Shown here piece after piece: positions 12,967-23,746 of a DNA stretch of 64,000 bases. This stretch comes from Limonium bicolor (lineage: Eukaryota > Streptophyta > Magnoliopsida > Caryophyllales > Plumbaginaceae), in contig CM041777.1 in NCBI GenBank assembly GCA_023374045.1, positions 483,639,594 to 483,703,593 of the forward strand. Direction: 5' to 3'. The notes under the pieces were generated by a model. The model saw only the letters and a program-made list of their open reading frames with translations, did no database searches and was not told the DNA's origin. The number at the start of each line of letters is the position of its first letter. Positions within the stretch are counted from its first letter, which is position 1. A program made the position numbers and the translations under genes.

Positions 12967-13653
12967 CCGGAATGGGTTTTCAGAAATGTGACAGAACCAC
13001 AGAATTCACAAAAAACACCATGGAAGCAATGTTAGCAGATAGTGAATCTCATTAGCAATACTTAAAGCAGTAAACTCCACAAAGCATAACTAAAACAACA
13101 CTTCAATTTGCTTATCAAGGGTCTCCAAGTCATCGAAAATGAAGGTTTGAATAAAAAACTAAAACAAAACCTCAATTGCAGCTGAACTCAAATTCGTCCA
13201 GGTCATTACCGCCACACCCAAACTCCCTGGGTGCTCAGGCTAATGAACTAAATAAACATCAAGAATAAATGTTAACTCAACTTATGCGGAAGCCAAAATG
13301 AATATCCAAAGTGTAAAATCTTAAAGCACGACACAATAACTTTCAAACGTTGTAATTCAAACATCCTTAACAACTCATGATTCCTAAACTATGTGATTTC
13401 GCCGTTCCGATCCCCACACTTAGTCATCCATACCCGCGATAAGAAAACATAGACAAAACATAGAAAGGATCACACAAATCAGAAAAACTGAGTAAACACT
13501 ACCTCAATCTGTAAAATCGTTTTAGAAATTCATTTGCCATTTGTAAATCAGGTGGGAATGATTTAGTGAACATTAGAGGAACTTCCAGAATCCACAAAAC
13601 ATCAAAATCACAGTACGGAGCTTTCAACAGGAGATCACCACAATACCAAATAC

Positions 13654-13844
13654 GGGGTCACCTATGGGACCCCAAACAATAGGACGGTCACCTATGGGAC
13701 CGTCAAACAACCACCTCACCCTAAGTCCTTAAGTGTGCACACCCCCTATGAGACAGTAGTAACATAGAGTAGATCAAAGGGCTTAACTACAACAATGTGT
13801 GCAGCGCAAATATTAACAATCATGGGGAGCACCTATGGGCTCCC
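13654..13844 (-). repeat. Three hairpins with invariant ACCTATGG loop
   Basis: Units at 13654-13673, 13683-13704 and 13825-13844 share the loop ACCTATGG and the 3' tail AAACAA. Their stems differ but all pair: GGGGTC with GACCCC, GACGGTC with GACCGTC, and GGGAGC with GCTCCC. A degenerate fourth copy may lie at about 13735-13757. Confidence 0.8.
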
Positions 13845-15183
13845 AAACAATAAGATACATCTTGTGAAAAGACTCCCAAAATCCAGAACCAAAATTCCAT
13901 AGCACAACCAATTCTTCCAATTCCAAAACATGGGAACAATCCCCAATTTCCAATACACAACTGAGAATCCTCGAAACTCAACAAAACCTTTTTCCAATGT
14001 TTCGCAAAATAGCAGTCCAACAACATTGAGCATAGAATTTACCTGGAACAACCAAATCCCTCAAGAGCCCTACCGCTCCGGACTATCGAAAGCGCTCGTC
14101 AATGTAATTGGCGTATAGGTAACCAAAATTAACAATCAGGGATTACCGAACAACGAGTAAAATAATTATACAAACTAGGTAGAATACATTACCCAACAAT
14201 CCACTAACTGGCACCAGGGAATTGATTAGACCTTGACTGAACAAGCGTGAAATCACCAAAGTTTGAAGAAGAAGAGCGTGAAATTTTGTGTGTAGAGTAT
14301 AAACGCAGGAACGACGTATTGAGGATGAGGAGGGATGAGGAGATCGATGTTTTAAATAGAAGAGTAATTGCAAAACAAGGAGGAATATTATTAATTCAGT
14401 AAATAAAAGTCTATTTTAAGGAGAGAAGATATTAATTATCTAAAAGAGAAATCCCATCAACTAGTATTGCAAATATTCAAAAGGTATAGAAATTGTTGAT
14501 CGTTAAGAAAAGTCAGCAGAAGAATCGAGAATGTTAGCAATATCTATATAGGAGTAAATAAGTTAATAACAAATAAATTACTGAATCAGCAATTTGAAAT
14601 AGAAGAACGTGGCTAACCGTTGTAACAAGGTAAGGATGAGAAATAAAATATCTAGGAAGCTAATTAATACATATTTATTTGGAAAGAAGTAATTTAGAAA
14701 TAAATAGATATGTTGTAAATAGTCTAAAAGTTCAACAGAAGGGAAAAAACAATCACGTTAAAAGGAATGCTAGTAATATAATTATTGAGAGAAGAATAAG
14801 GAGAGTTAATAAATAATATATTGAGTGATCAAATAGGATTTGAACTCTTGAAATCAAATAACTACAAAGAGAAAGTAAAATTTAATTTGAACTCCAAGTA
14901 TTTAAAAATAAGTTTGGAAAGAAAATTCTAGAATGGTATTTCGAAGTTTAAATAACATAGTGAAGTTAGGAGGATGAAGTAATATTACATAGTATAATAT
15001 CTGAAATATAACTAAGTCAATTAAGGCAAAACGTTACCAATATTTAGAAACATTTTAAGGAGAAAGATTAATTTAGAATGAATGTCGTTTTAGTTCCCTG
15101 GGCCACCTTAACACTAACCTCGGACATATTACTCATACTATATACTATGTCATTCCTAATCTTGCAAATTCCGGGGTATTTCA

Positions 15184-15204
15184 TCTCATCCTCCTTAAAA
15201 GAAA
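15184..15204 (-). other. Polypurine tract of E3
   Basis: On the minus strand CTTTTAAGGAGGATGAGA abuts the LTR start TGAAATACC. It follows the end of the integrase frame by about 50 bp. Confidence 0.75.
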
Positions 15205-15253
15205 GCTTCACCCTCGAAGCTAAAACTCGTCCATAAGGTGAAAAACTGCTAAA

Positions 15254-15600
15254 CTAGGTACTGACTTGAGTGGTTACCTGATCGAAGAGCTGTGGGTATT
15301 TCTTCCTCATCTCCTCCTCTACTTCCCACGTAGCCTCTTCCGTCCCATGATTTAACCATAAGACCTTGACCATGCGGATGGACTTCGATCGGGTCTCCCT
15401 GGTCTTAGTGTCCATCACTCTAATGAGATACTCCTCATAGGATAGGTTCTGCTCTAGCTCCAAGACCTTTGGCTGCAACACATTCGAAGGGTCGGGGATG
15501 TTTCTCTTCAACTGGGACACGTGGAACACGTTGTGAACTTTCTCCAGTTCGCTAGGGAGTGCTAGACGGTACGCCACTTCTCCAATCCTCTCTATGATCT
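15254..15600 (-). pseudogene. Integrase C-terminus with chromodomain-like tail (E3)
   Basis: This frame encodes the last 107 residues of pol. It shows AYRLALPSELEKVHNVFHVS, the usual integrase C-terminal block, then VKVLWLNHGTEEATWEVEEE, a chromodomain-like motif, and ends KYPQLFDQ plus a short tail. In chromoviruses this domain is thought to steer integration toward certain chromatin marks (family knowledge). It is in a different frame from the upstream integrase core, because a deletion of roughly 90 bp with a frameshift near 15665 removed the stretch between the two. The tail is therefore not translated with the core in this copy. Confidence 0.85.
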
Positions 15601-16187
15601 CATATGGTCCAACATACTTGGGGCTGAGCTTCCCCTTCTTCCCGAACCTGGTTACGCCACTTCTGACTGTCCTGAGCTGCCTTCATCCGACTCTGGATCA
15701 CCCGGACTTGCTCCATAGTCTCCTCTATCAAGTGTGGCCCCAAAGCAACAGTCTTGCAGATGTCGCTCCAGCACAATGGTGTTATGCACTTCCTTCCATA
15801 CAGAGCCTCGTAGGGAGCCATCTTGATGCTGGTGTGGTAACTGTTGTTGTATGAAAATTCCACCAAGTGCAGCATATCAGCCCATGAACCCTGGAAGTCC
15901 ATCGCACATGCACGAAGCATGTCCTCCAAGGTCTGGATGGTTCTCTCGGTCTGACCATCAGTGGCTGGATGAAAAGTAGTACTCAACTTCAGCTTGGTGC
16001 CCATCGCCTTCTGAAATTGCTGCCAAAAGTGAGATAGAATTCTCGAGTCTTGGTCTAAAATGATAGTCTCAGGTACCCCATGATATCTCACCACGATTCT
16101 GATGTAGGCATCTACTAACTGACTCATAGACCACGTATTCTTCATGGGTATGAACCGTGCAGACTTAGTGAGTCGGTCCACTATCAC
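15601..16187 (-). pseudogene. Integrase catalytic core (E3)
   Basis: The segment begins VDRLTKSARFIPM and includes YHGVPETIILDQDSRILSHF, which carries the second catalytic aspartate, and FHPATDGQTERTIQTLEDML, where QTER carries the catalytic glutamate. It continues with the FSYNNSYHTSIKMAPYEALYG block typical of gypsy integrases. The core would insert element DNA into the host chromosome. It is separated from the N-terminal part by an in-frame TAG at 16188-16190 and runs out of frame near 15665. The core itself looks well preserved. Confidence 0.9.
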
Positions 16188-17030
16188 CTAGATCTGATTG
16201 ACTCCTCCCTTCGCCGGTGATAAACCCATCACGAAATCCATAGAAACGGAGTCCCACTTCCACTTCGGGACCTCCAGCGGCTGCAGTAACCCTCCCATCC
16301 TCTTATGTTCGAATTTGACCTTCTGATAGGTAAGGCACTTCGACACAAATTCTGCCACTTCCTTCTTCATCTTAGGCCACCAAAACATCTTCTTTAGGTC
16401 CTTATACAATTTATCACCACAAGGATGAACCGAATAGGGAGTATTATGGGCCTCCCTCATCAGTATCTCCTTTACCTCTGCACACCCCTGAGGTACACAC
16501 CATCGGCCTCTAAATCTCAGGCTGCCGTCACTGTGGATCTTGAACCCCTCCGCTTTCCCTTCCTTCATCTTCTCCTTGATACGCTCTAGCTTTACATCAC
16601 CATGCTGCCCATTGAGTATCTCCCCATAGATGCCGGAAGAGACACTCATGTGGTACAACCTCACCTCGCGCTCCACTCCTCCAGCCTCCATCACCTCCAG
16701 GTTCAGTGTCTGAAAGTCACGAACCAACTCATCTGGGAGAACCCACATCGAATTCACGGAATGGCTCTTCTTCCTACTCCGAGCATCGGACACTAGGTTA
16801 GACTTCCCTTCATGATATAGAATCTCCAGATCATAATCCTTGATCAATTCCAACCATCTCATCTGCCTCATATTAAGTTCCTTCTGAGTGAAGATGTACT
16901 TGAGGCTCTTGTGGTCGGTGTAGATCTTGCAGGAGACACCGTAGAGGTAGTGCCTCCAGATCTTAAGGGCGAAAACCACTGCTGCTAGTTCCAAGTCGTG
17001 TGTCGGGTATCTGGTCTCGTACTCCTTCAA
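16188..17030 (-). pseudogene. RNase H end and integrase N-terminus (E3)
   Basis: The first part ([20 protein letters not shown], then [11 protein letters not shown]) is the second half of RNase H with its glutamate and aspartate. A tether follows, then the integrase zinc-binding region: [36 protein letters not shown]. The motif normally ends in C-x2-C, but here the second cysteine is tyrosine (CLTYQ), so zinc binding is probably damaged. [12 protein letters not shown] carries the first catalytic aspartate of the core. The segment is bounded by TAG codons at 17031-17033 and 16188-16190, both in the pol frame. Confidence 0.85.
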
Positions 17031-17339
17031 CTACCTCGACGCATAGGCTATGACTTTCCCGTGCTGCATCAGGACACACCCTAAGCCATACTTGGAAGCG
17101 TCGCTGAAAACCTCGAATCCGTCTGTCCCTGAGGGCAAGGTTAACACTGGGGCCGTGGTCAACCTCTCCTTCAACATCTGAAACGCCTTCTCGCAATCAT
17201 CGTCCCACTGAAATTTGGTTACCTTCTTCATGAGGTTTGTGAGTGGTCTAGCAAACTTCGAGAATTCCTTCACAAATCTCCTGTAGTATCCTGCTAAACC
17301 CAGGAAACTACGGACCTTTGTCAGGTTGCTAGGTCTCGG
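17031..17339 (-). pseudogene. RT thumb/connection and RNase H start (E3)
   Basis: The frame continues from RT without a shift. It shows SFLGLAGYYRRFVKEFSKFA, the conserved block after the RT palm, then KFQWDDDCEKAFQMLKERL and VFSDASKYGLGCVLMQ, where SDAS holds the first RNase H aspartate. It ends at a TAG codon at 17031-17033 after IAYASR. The domain degrades the RNA strand of the RNA/DNA hybrid during replication. Confidence 0.85.
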
Positions 17340-17957
17340 CTACTCTTTCACTTCTTGGATTTTGGCCAGATCCACTGAGATTCCCTTCTTGGTGACAATG
17401 TGGCCTAGGAATGCCACTCGATCCAACCAAAATTCGCACTTAGACAACTTGGCGTAAAGCTGCCGCTCTCTTAAAATCTGCAGGACTGATCTCAGGTGCT
17501 CCTCATGCTCTTCTTCATCCTTGGAGTAGATGAGGATATCGTCAATAAATACCACCACAAACTGGTCTAGATATGGGTTGAAGATCCGGTTCATGAGGTC
17601 CATGAATACTGCCGGCGCATTCGTCAATCCAAAGGGCATCACCAGGAACTCAAAGTGTCCATATCTGGTCCTGAAGGTAGTGTTCGGGATGTCCTTCTCT
17701 GCAACACGAAGCTGGTGGTACCCCGACCTCAGGTCTATCTTGGAAAAGACTCCTGCACCCTGAAGCTGATCGAAGAGGTCATCGATTCTTGGTAAGGGGT
17801 ACCGGTTCTTCACAGTGATCTGGTTCAGCTCCCGGTAATCTATGCACAGCCTCATGCTCCCATCATTCTTCTTTACAAACAAGACAGGAGCTCCCCAAGG
17901 CGATACACACGGGCGAATGTATCCCTTCTTCAATAACTCCTCCAATTGGACTTTCAG
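17340..17957 (-). pseudogene. Reverse transcriptase palm and fingers (E3)
   Basis: This is the best-preserved segment, about 200 codons. Recognisable blocks in order are [73 protein letters not shown] and [14 protein letters not shown], where the two aspartates of IDD are catalytic. The segment is cut off from protease by a TAA at 17958-17960 and from RNase H by a TAG at 17340-17342, both in frame. This copy cannot make an intact enzyme, but the decay is recent enough for every motif to be readable. Confidence 0.92.
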
Positions 17958-18670
17958 TTATGATGGCGCCATGCAGTTCGGGGCCTTGGAGATAGGCGCT
18001 GCTCCTGGCACAAGGTCGACGCTGAAATCCACCTCCCTGTCTGGCGGCATGCCACGAATCTCATCTGGGAAGACGTCAGGGAACTCATTCACCACTCGAA
18101 TCTCTTCTAATGTACTAGGCGGTCGGCTCAGGTCCTGGACATGGCAAAGGTATGCCTGCTGTCCCTTCTTCACTTGGGAAAGGATCGTCATGACTGAGAC
18201 TATCTTTACTCTTGGCTTCTTCTCTGCGCTACTGTAGGAGACTCTTTGGCCCGATGGTCCTCTCAGGATGATCTTCTGCTCTCCACAATCGATCTTCCCC
18301 TTATACTTGCTTAGCCAGTCCATCCCCAGGATGATGTCAAAGTTAGGGAGGATGAACTGGATCAGGTCCGTTACAAATGTTTCCCCCTTTATGTCTACTC
18401 CCACATTGTTCAATACATTATTACAAGAGATAACCCGCCCTGAGGGTATAGATACCGCTATGGTAGGAGACTTACAAGTTACTAGACCCAGTTTCTTAAC
18501 AAAATTCTTAGAAATAAACGAGTACGAAGCTCCAGTATCAAACAAAACATGAGCAGAAGTGAATGACTAGGGGCCTCCGGAACCTCTGGCAACATGAGCA
18601 CCTTTGTGTGTACGGGAGGACTACTGTCCATTGGTAAGGTTGATTCGGGTTGTCCTAACATGACGCCCAA
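17958..18670 (-). pseudogene. Gag C-terminal remnant and aspartic protease (E3)
   Basis: The protease part (18545 downward) starts FDTGASYSFIS, with DTGA as the active site, and includes IILGMDWLSKYKGKIDC, the usual second half. It continues into the linker EFPDVFPDEIRGMPPDREVD that precedes RT, and stops at TAA 17958-17960. Upstream, 18551-18670 reads in another frame as a Gag-like tail without a zinc knuckle, and a stop at 18567-18569 blocks the protease frame. Either a frameshift mutation or a lost gag-pro junction explains this. Confidence 0.85.
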
Positions 18671-18677
18671 CTGGTAA

Positions 18678-18729
18678 ATAATTAAACATGGTTTGGTTGG
18701 ATGAGGCCTTGAAGGCCAAATATTAATAA
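18678..18729. other. Short unassigned stretch beside E3
   Basis: These bases lie between E3 and the MITE and end in the MITE target duplication TATTAATAA (18721-18729). They may be E2 LTR sequence or a remnant of E3 gag, because the E3 frame stays open through them. I cannot decide. Confidence 0.4.
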
Positions 18730-19276
18730 GGGAAAATTACATCCCCCACCCAGTACGTTTGGCGAAATTACAAACCCCACCCACGAGGTTTCAAAAATTA
18801 CTTTGCTCACCCATGTGGTTTCCGCAATTTTACATCCAACAACTTTTCTAATATTTGATCAACTTAAAAGATGGTTAAATGTTGTCCAAAATTGATGAAA
18901 CTTTACATGGACGATGCTAAGGTGTTATATTTTGACCTAGCGTGAAATCCAAAGTGTTTTAAGCTCATATGTGATCCGTGGGACCCAATGAAACATGTAA
19001 CATGTGAACATATTTCATTGGGTCCCACTTATCATATATGACCTTAAAAAACTTTGGATTTGGCATTGAACAAAAATATAACACCTTAGCATCATCCATG
19101 TAAAGTTTCATCAATTTTGGATAACATTTAACCATCTTTTAATTTGATCAAATATTAGAAAAGTTGCTGGATGTAAAATAGCGGAAACCACATGGGTGGG
19201 CAAAGTAATTATTGAAACCTCGTGGGTGGGGTTTGTAATTTCACCAAACGTCATGGCCGGGGGATGTAATTTTCCC
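18730..19276. mobile_element. Palindromic MITE of Mutator type (547 bp)
   Basis: The element begins GGGAAAATTACATCCCCC and ends with the reverse complement of that sequence. The two halves pair along almost their whole length, with the turn near 18998-19012. It is flanked by perfect 9-bp direct repeats TATTAATAA (18721-18729 and 19277-19285), the duplication size typical of Mutator-like elements. It has no coding capacity. It is inserted beside or within the E2 LTR, next to E3. A transcript through it would form one long hairpin. Confidence 0.9.
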
Positions 19277-19285
19277 TATTAATAA

Positions 19286-19951
19286 ATATGGAAACCATTC
19301 GCTAAGAGGGACTATGCACTTTATTGCAATTATTCGATACGTTCGTTGATGCAACTACTGTTTGTGAAATGTAATGACTGTATTAATTGGACGGATGACT
19401 CAGTGTTTGTGCATGATTGTTATAGTATTAATTATATCTGTAACCTGGTAAAGCATGAAACCAATCTAATATCAAGATGGTTAAGATGACTAAGTGACCT
19501 ATAGGGTCTGAATGCAAACCCGGCATACTCAGCGTTTATCGTTGAGCTTCACAACATTGTGTAGGTTGCTAATCACCGTCGAAGCCGAAGTACGGGACCC
19601 GGGTAGTTAGGGCTTTTTTTTATTTACCTCACATGGAATTAAATTGTATAACGGTGTTAGACTTTGGATTGTAAGATGGTATTGTTGAATATATTAGGGA
19701 TTGGGTAGACGCTCACTTGTCATCAGTTATGGTTATGGACTTAGTATGATGTATAGGATTTATCTCGTTATCACTGCGGTTTAGTAGCGTTATTTATGTT
19801 TTGTTTGGATTAGTTCTGCTTCGTTACTCGCATGGCGAGTAATGGCAGTGACACCCGAGTGAGAATTAATATTATTGTTTGTACTTCCGCTGTAAGACGT
19901 TTTAATTATGCTATGTGAGGGATTATATGTTTTAGCGAGAGGGGTGTTACA
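19286..19951 (+). repeat. 3' end of the E2 5' LTR
   Basis: The stretch ends GAGGGGTGTTACA at 19951 and is followed at once by a tRNA-iMet-type primer binding site, which defines it as the end of a 5' LTR. It differs from E4's LTR end, so E2 is another family. The start of this LTR is separated from it by E3, the MITE and probably E1. Confidence 0.75.
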
Positions 19952-19953
19952 AG

Positions 19954-19965
19954 TGGTATCAGAGC
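19954..19965 (+). other. Primer binding site of E2 (tRNA-iMet type)
   Basis: TGGTATCAGAGC lies two bases after the LTR end. This sequence is complementary to the 3' end of plant initiator tRNA-Met, the usual primer of many plant gypsy and copia elements. A nearby inverted copy (GCTCTGATGG, from about 19979) could pair with it. Confidence 0.85.
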
Positions 19966-20183
19966 GAGTTCTGATACCGCTCTGATGGAGAACAAGGTTT
20001 AAGACAGTGAGCTTAGGACTTGGGAATTATGGGAAACATTTGTGAGGTATGAGACGACTCGTCTTAAAAGATATTATGCTTAGTAACGCAAATTGCGTGA
20101 TATACTAGCCTTAAAAGCAATTCAATATCCACTGGTTGTGTACGGTAAATTACAAAGTAATCATGCGGCATTCTGTACTATAG

Positions 20184-20438
20184 ATGTCTGGAGGGACTAG
20201 AGGCCGTGGTCCCGGTAGAGGTGGTGGCGGTGACCCCACGAATCTAAGAGTTGCAGAGACGATTGCTGCCATTCTTGCACAACTTGGTACTCAGATTGGA
20301 GGAGCACCAGCACACCCCCCACAGCCCAGGGTGACGAACAGGCTGAAGTTAGTTACCGAGACCCGACCACCTACTTATTCAGGGGAGCCGGACCCCGTAG
20401 CCTTAGAGCGTTTTATAGTGGAGCACAAGAAGGCCTAC
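20184..20438 (+). pseudogene. Truncated gag N-terminus (E2)
   Basis: The ATG at 20184 follows the PBS by about 220 bp, a usual leader length. About 85 codons of Gag are legible: a Gly/Arg-rich start (MSGGTRGRGPGRGGGG), a stretch with IAAILAQLGTQ, then the PPTYSGEPDPVALERFI block that opens the Gag domain in plant gypsy elements. The frame stays open to 20480, but from about 20439 the DNA aligns with the E7 LTR start, so the remaining codons are not Gag. The rest of E2 would lie to the right of the window. Confidence 0.75.
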
Positions 20439-21606
20439 TTTAATACCCTGGACCTAAAAATGGTGATTAAATTATTCTAATATGATTTTTAGAGGCCTAT
20501 TAGTGCTTAAGGAGTGTTGGTAAAGAGAATGAAACCAAAAGAAAAGAGAAAATGCGTAAAACGCGAAAAATGCTAAAACGTGCATTAAATGAGAATAGGA
20601 GGTATATGACCTCGTTAGGGTCTGAGATGGATTCTTAAGGATTAGTTAGGCCTAATTAGTATACGGGAATGATTCCCAAAGAAAACAGATCAAAATAATG
20701 GATTAAAACGCTAACAGAGTTTTAAAGCATGTTTTTCGAGAAAACCCAAAAATGTGACTTTAAGTGGTCAAACAGACCCGTAAAATTATGGTTGACCATA
20801 TAACTATAATTAAGTATTAATGGAAGCTTAATAACCATTAAAAATAAAGAAACGAGAAAAATCCGAAAAACGGGCCCGGTTAGTGAATAGTGCCAAACCG
20901 GGTAAAGTAATGAGCATTCTCTGTAAAAGACGAAAAAAGCTCTAGTTTAAGTAGTATGTGGGGCCGGTTTTATTAGACAAGTCAGCCCCCTCTCTATTAG
21001 CTAAATAACAAAAGGAAAAGAAGGGTTGAAAAGTAAAAAAAGGGGAATAGTGAAAAAGGTACTTAATTACCTTTCTTTCTTCTCTTTCCTCATTTCCTTT
21101 CTTCCCATTTGAACTCCCTCACCTCTCTCATCCGTTTTCTCCCCTCCTCCATCTTCCTTGGGTGATTTTGAGCTGCAACAAGAGCTCCCATGGCAACTCC
21201 ACTTCCACCTCATGCCCAAGCTTCATTTAAGCTCCAAAGGTAAAATAAATTATATATTTGAACTCCTCTCATCAAGCCCTATCATCCCCTCTTTTCGGAA
21301 TTTCAAATGGAGGAGTTTCATCTTCATGGGTTTTGGGCATTTGAAGAGTAAACCACATTTTCTTGGAGCTTGGAGCCTCCTTGTTGGTTTAAGGTAAGAA
21401 AAACCACAAAATTTCATCCTTTCCTTCATTCCTTGGTGGCTGGTTTTTGACTCCCCAATTTCCCTTGTTTTTCCTTCCTTGAATGAGCCATATTCAAGCT
21501 TCAAAAGCTCATAGGGAGTCATCCTTTGATTCATGACCAAAAGGGCATCCTAAAGTTTCAAGGTAAATCTCCATTTTGTGCTCTAAGCACTTTCTTTGCC
21601 CCCTAG
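20439..21606 (+). repeat. E7: left part of an LTR split by E4
   Basis: The start aligns with E4's LTR start, although the first bases are altered (TTTAATACCC in place of TGAAATACCC), and similarity continues through the promoter module and beyond. It has GGGGCCGGTTTT (20960-20971), TAAATAA (21002-21008), a CT-rich tract and three AAGGTAA motifs (21237, 21391, 21560). It is interrupted at 21606 by E4 and resumes at 63868. It inserted into E2's gag. No coding sequence is supported, although 21158-21397 stays open. Confidence 0.7.
21602..21606 (+). other. Left target duplication of E4 (CCTAG)
   Basis: CCTAG precedes the LTR start here and follows the LTR end at 63863-63867. The match fixes both ends of E4. 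Confidence 0.9.
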
Positions 21607-22115
21607 TGAAATACCCCGAACTTAAATATGGCGATTAAAATTATCCTAATAGGTATTTAAGAGCCTAATAATGCTTAATAGTATTGATGAGGAAAATAAT
21701 CCAAAGAAATAAAGAAACGCTTAAGAAGCGAAAAACGCTAAATAAGCGTTAAACCATAGGGGGTATGAGACCCCGGATAGCGTATTATATGGATTCCAAA
21801 GGTTTAATAAGACCTAAAATAATATTGGGAACAACTCCCGAAGAAAACGGATCCAAATAATGTATTAAACGCTAATAAGCTTTAACGCACGTTTTTCGAG
21901 AAACCCGGAAACGTGACTTTAAGTGGTCAACAGACCCGTAAAAATTATAAATCATTAAATAAATATTATTAAGCATTTATGGAAGCTTAATAACCAATAA
22001 AAATAAAGAAACAGAAATTCTGGAAAACGGGCCCTTAGTGAATAGTACCTAAACTGGGTAAAATAACGAGCGTTTTCTGTAAAAGACGAAAAACGCTCCA
22101 ACTAGTGTAACTGTA

Positions 22116-22310
22116 GGGGGCCGGTTTTTAATCAGTCAAGCAACCCCTCTCACACACATGTGACTAGCTAGTTAAATAAGGAGAATCAAAAAGCAAAAGA
22201 GTAAAGTAAAAAGCTCTTTACCCTCTTCTCCACCTCACTCTCTCATTTCCCTCATCTCTCTCCTACCGTCTTCCCCCTCCACCGATTTCTCTCTCTTTCT
22301 CCATTCTGGT
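22116..22310 (+). promoter_or_regulatory. Probable core promoter of the E4 LTR
   Basis: GGGGGCCGGTTTTT (22116-22129), then TTAAATAAGG (22172-22181) as TATA-like element, then a CT-rich tract (about 22203-22310). The same order occurs in E1, E7 and E8 and in the right LTR (from 60154). Transcription would read rightward into the hairpin array, PBS and interior. Confidence 0.5.
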
Positions 22311-23746
22311 AGGGCGATTTTGGAGTGCTTCAAGATGCTCCAATGGCTTCCCTCCTTCTCTTGCATGCTCCACCTTCATTTGAGCTCCAAATGTAAAAAT
22401 AATTACATATTTGAACTCCCCTCATCATTCTCTACACTTCCCTCTTTTCAAATCCAAAATGAGGAAGTTCATCTCCATGGGTTTTCCCCATTCAAAGAGA
22501 AAATAGCATCAATGGGTAGCTTGGAGTCTCCTCTCTCCATTAAGGTAAAAATCTACATGAAAAACTCATGTTTTCTTCACCTTCCTTCATAACTGATTTT
22601 TTCCCCATTTGTAATTCTCTATTTTTCTCTCTCTTTGGAGCATAATATCAACCTTGCAATGGTGGTGGATTCACCTTCTTGAACCAAGGGCTAAAACCCC
22701 TTCTAAAACACTCCAAAGGTAAACCCTAGAAATCTTGCTCTAAACATTTCATTGAACTAGCATTAATTTAAGGGTTAGTATATTAATTGTAATTTTTTTG
22801 TGTTCATTGGGTGAGGGAATGGAGTTTGGAAACTCCATTCCCCATATAACCGATTTTGAGGCAAGAAAGGAAGAAGGAGGAAAAATGAGAAAGAAAGAAG
22901 GAAGTATAAGCCCAAGGTAAGAGCTCCTTCCTAATGTTAAATTCTATTGCATTAGATAATGGGAATGGGTAAAATATTTAAAGAACCCAAAACCTTGTAC
23001 TAGTATTAGGGATTGTGAAGTTTGAGTATTTAAGAGCAAGTATTTGAATTGTAGGCTTTGGAGCCAAATGTGATGTGTATGTGTATTGGAATTGTGGATT
23101 GAGAAAGTATTGAGGAGTTTATATTGTATTGATTGCTGGTAGACCCTTGTATGGGTGTGGCTAATTAGGAATGAATTGGATGAAAAGTGTATGTGGAGAA
23201 GTAAGAAAAGTAGGTAAGCTATGGCAAGATTTTGGTAGGAAATGTACATTTAAGAATGACTTGGTGAATGGGGAACCAAGTATGTATTGGGATGAGTAAG
23301 GAGATTTAGTAACCATGGAATGGTAGTATGGTATGAGGATATAAGGATGTAAAAATCTGTAGCAAAGAGGCATCAAAATGCATTGTGGAACTAGGAAGAA
23401 TTAGTGTGCAAGATTTGGTAAGAATAGAGAGTTGGACTTGGGTATAGGTAGTGTAATGACTTGGAAATGTATTTGGGATGCTAGAAGTGACATTAGTAGG
23501 GGAAGTTAAGAATGGTAGAAGATGGTTTAAAAATATGTAGCATAATAAAACAAAAACTGTAACATTTGTGGGAAAAGAAGTGAGGAATTGTGTAAGTTGA
23601 TTGATGGATTTAGTAATGGGATTGATGGATTGGATTGAGGTATTAGGAAGCCTAAATGGCACTAAACATGGGATTACATGTAGGAAGATTGAGAAGTAAT
23701 GGGTAAAGAGGGGCTGAAAACAGAAATAAAAATGCAAATACTGGCC

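Larger units (their letters stand above)
12465..15183 (-). repeat. E3 3' LTR (2719 bp)
   Basis: On the minus strand it begins TGAAATACCCC and ends GGGTGTTACA, the same termini as E1 and E4. It contains one array of GTCCGAACTTG hairpins (12577-12966) and a second set of hairpins with an ACCTATGG loop (13654-13844). The rest, about 14380-15110, is AT-rich and featureless. No second copy is present in the window, so its age cannot be estimated. Confidence 0.8.
12465..18677 (-). mobile_element. E3: decayed Ty3/gypsy chromovirus, 5' end missing
   Basis: Read on the minus strand, the element runs from a gag remnant through protease, RT, RNase H, integrase and a chromodomain-like C-terminus to a polypurine tract and a 3' LTR (12465-15183). 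The 5' LTR, PBS and most of gag are absent. The pol frame has four in-frame stops, a deletion with frameshift near 15665 and a break near 18550-18567. The domain order and the C-terminal VKVLW...EEATWE block fit plant chromoviruses of the Tekay/Del type (family knowledge). ATAAT at 12460-12464 and 18678-18682 might be a target duplication, but the right edge is not a canonical LTR end. Confidence 0.85.

Noticed and set aside
12460..18682. ATAAT on both sides of E3 as a target duplication
   Set aside because: The right copy follows GGTAA, not an LTR end, and five AT-rich bases can match by chance.
22320..22592. Small protein shared by the E4 LTRs and E7
   Set aside because: Similarity is at nucleotide level across the whole LTR, frames shift between copies and motifs are absent.
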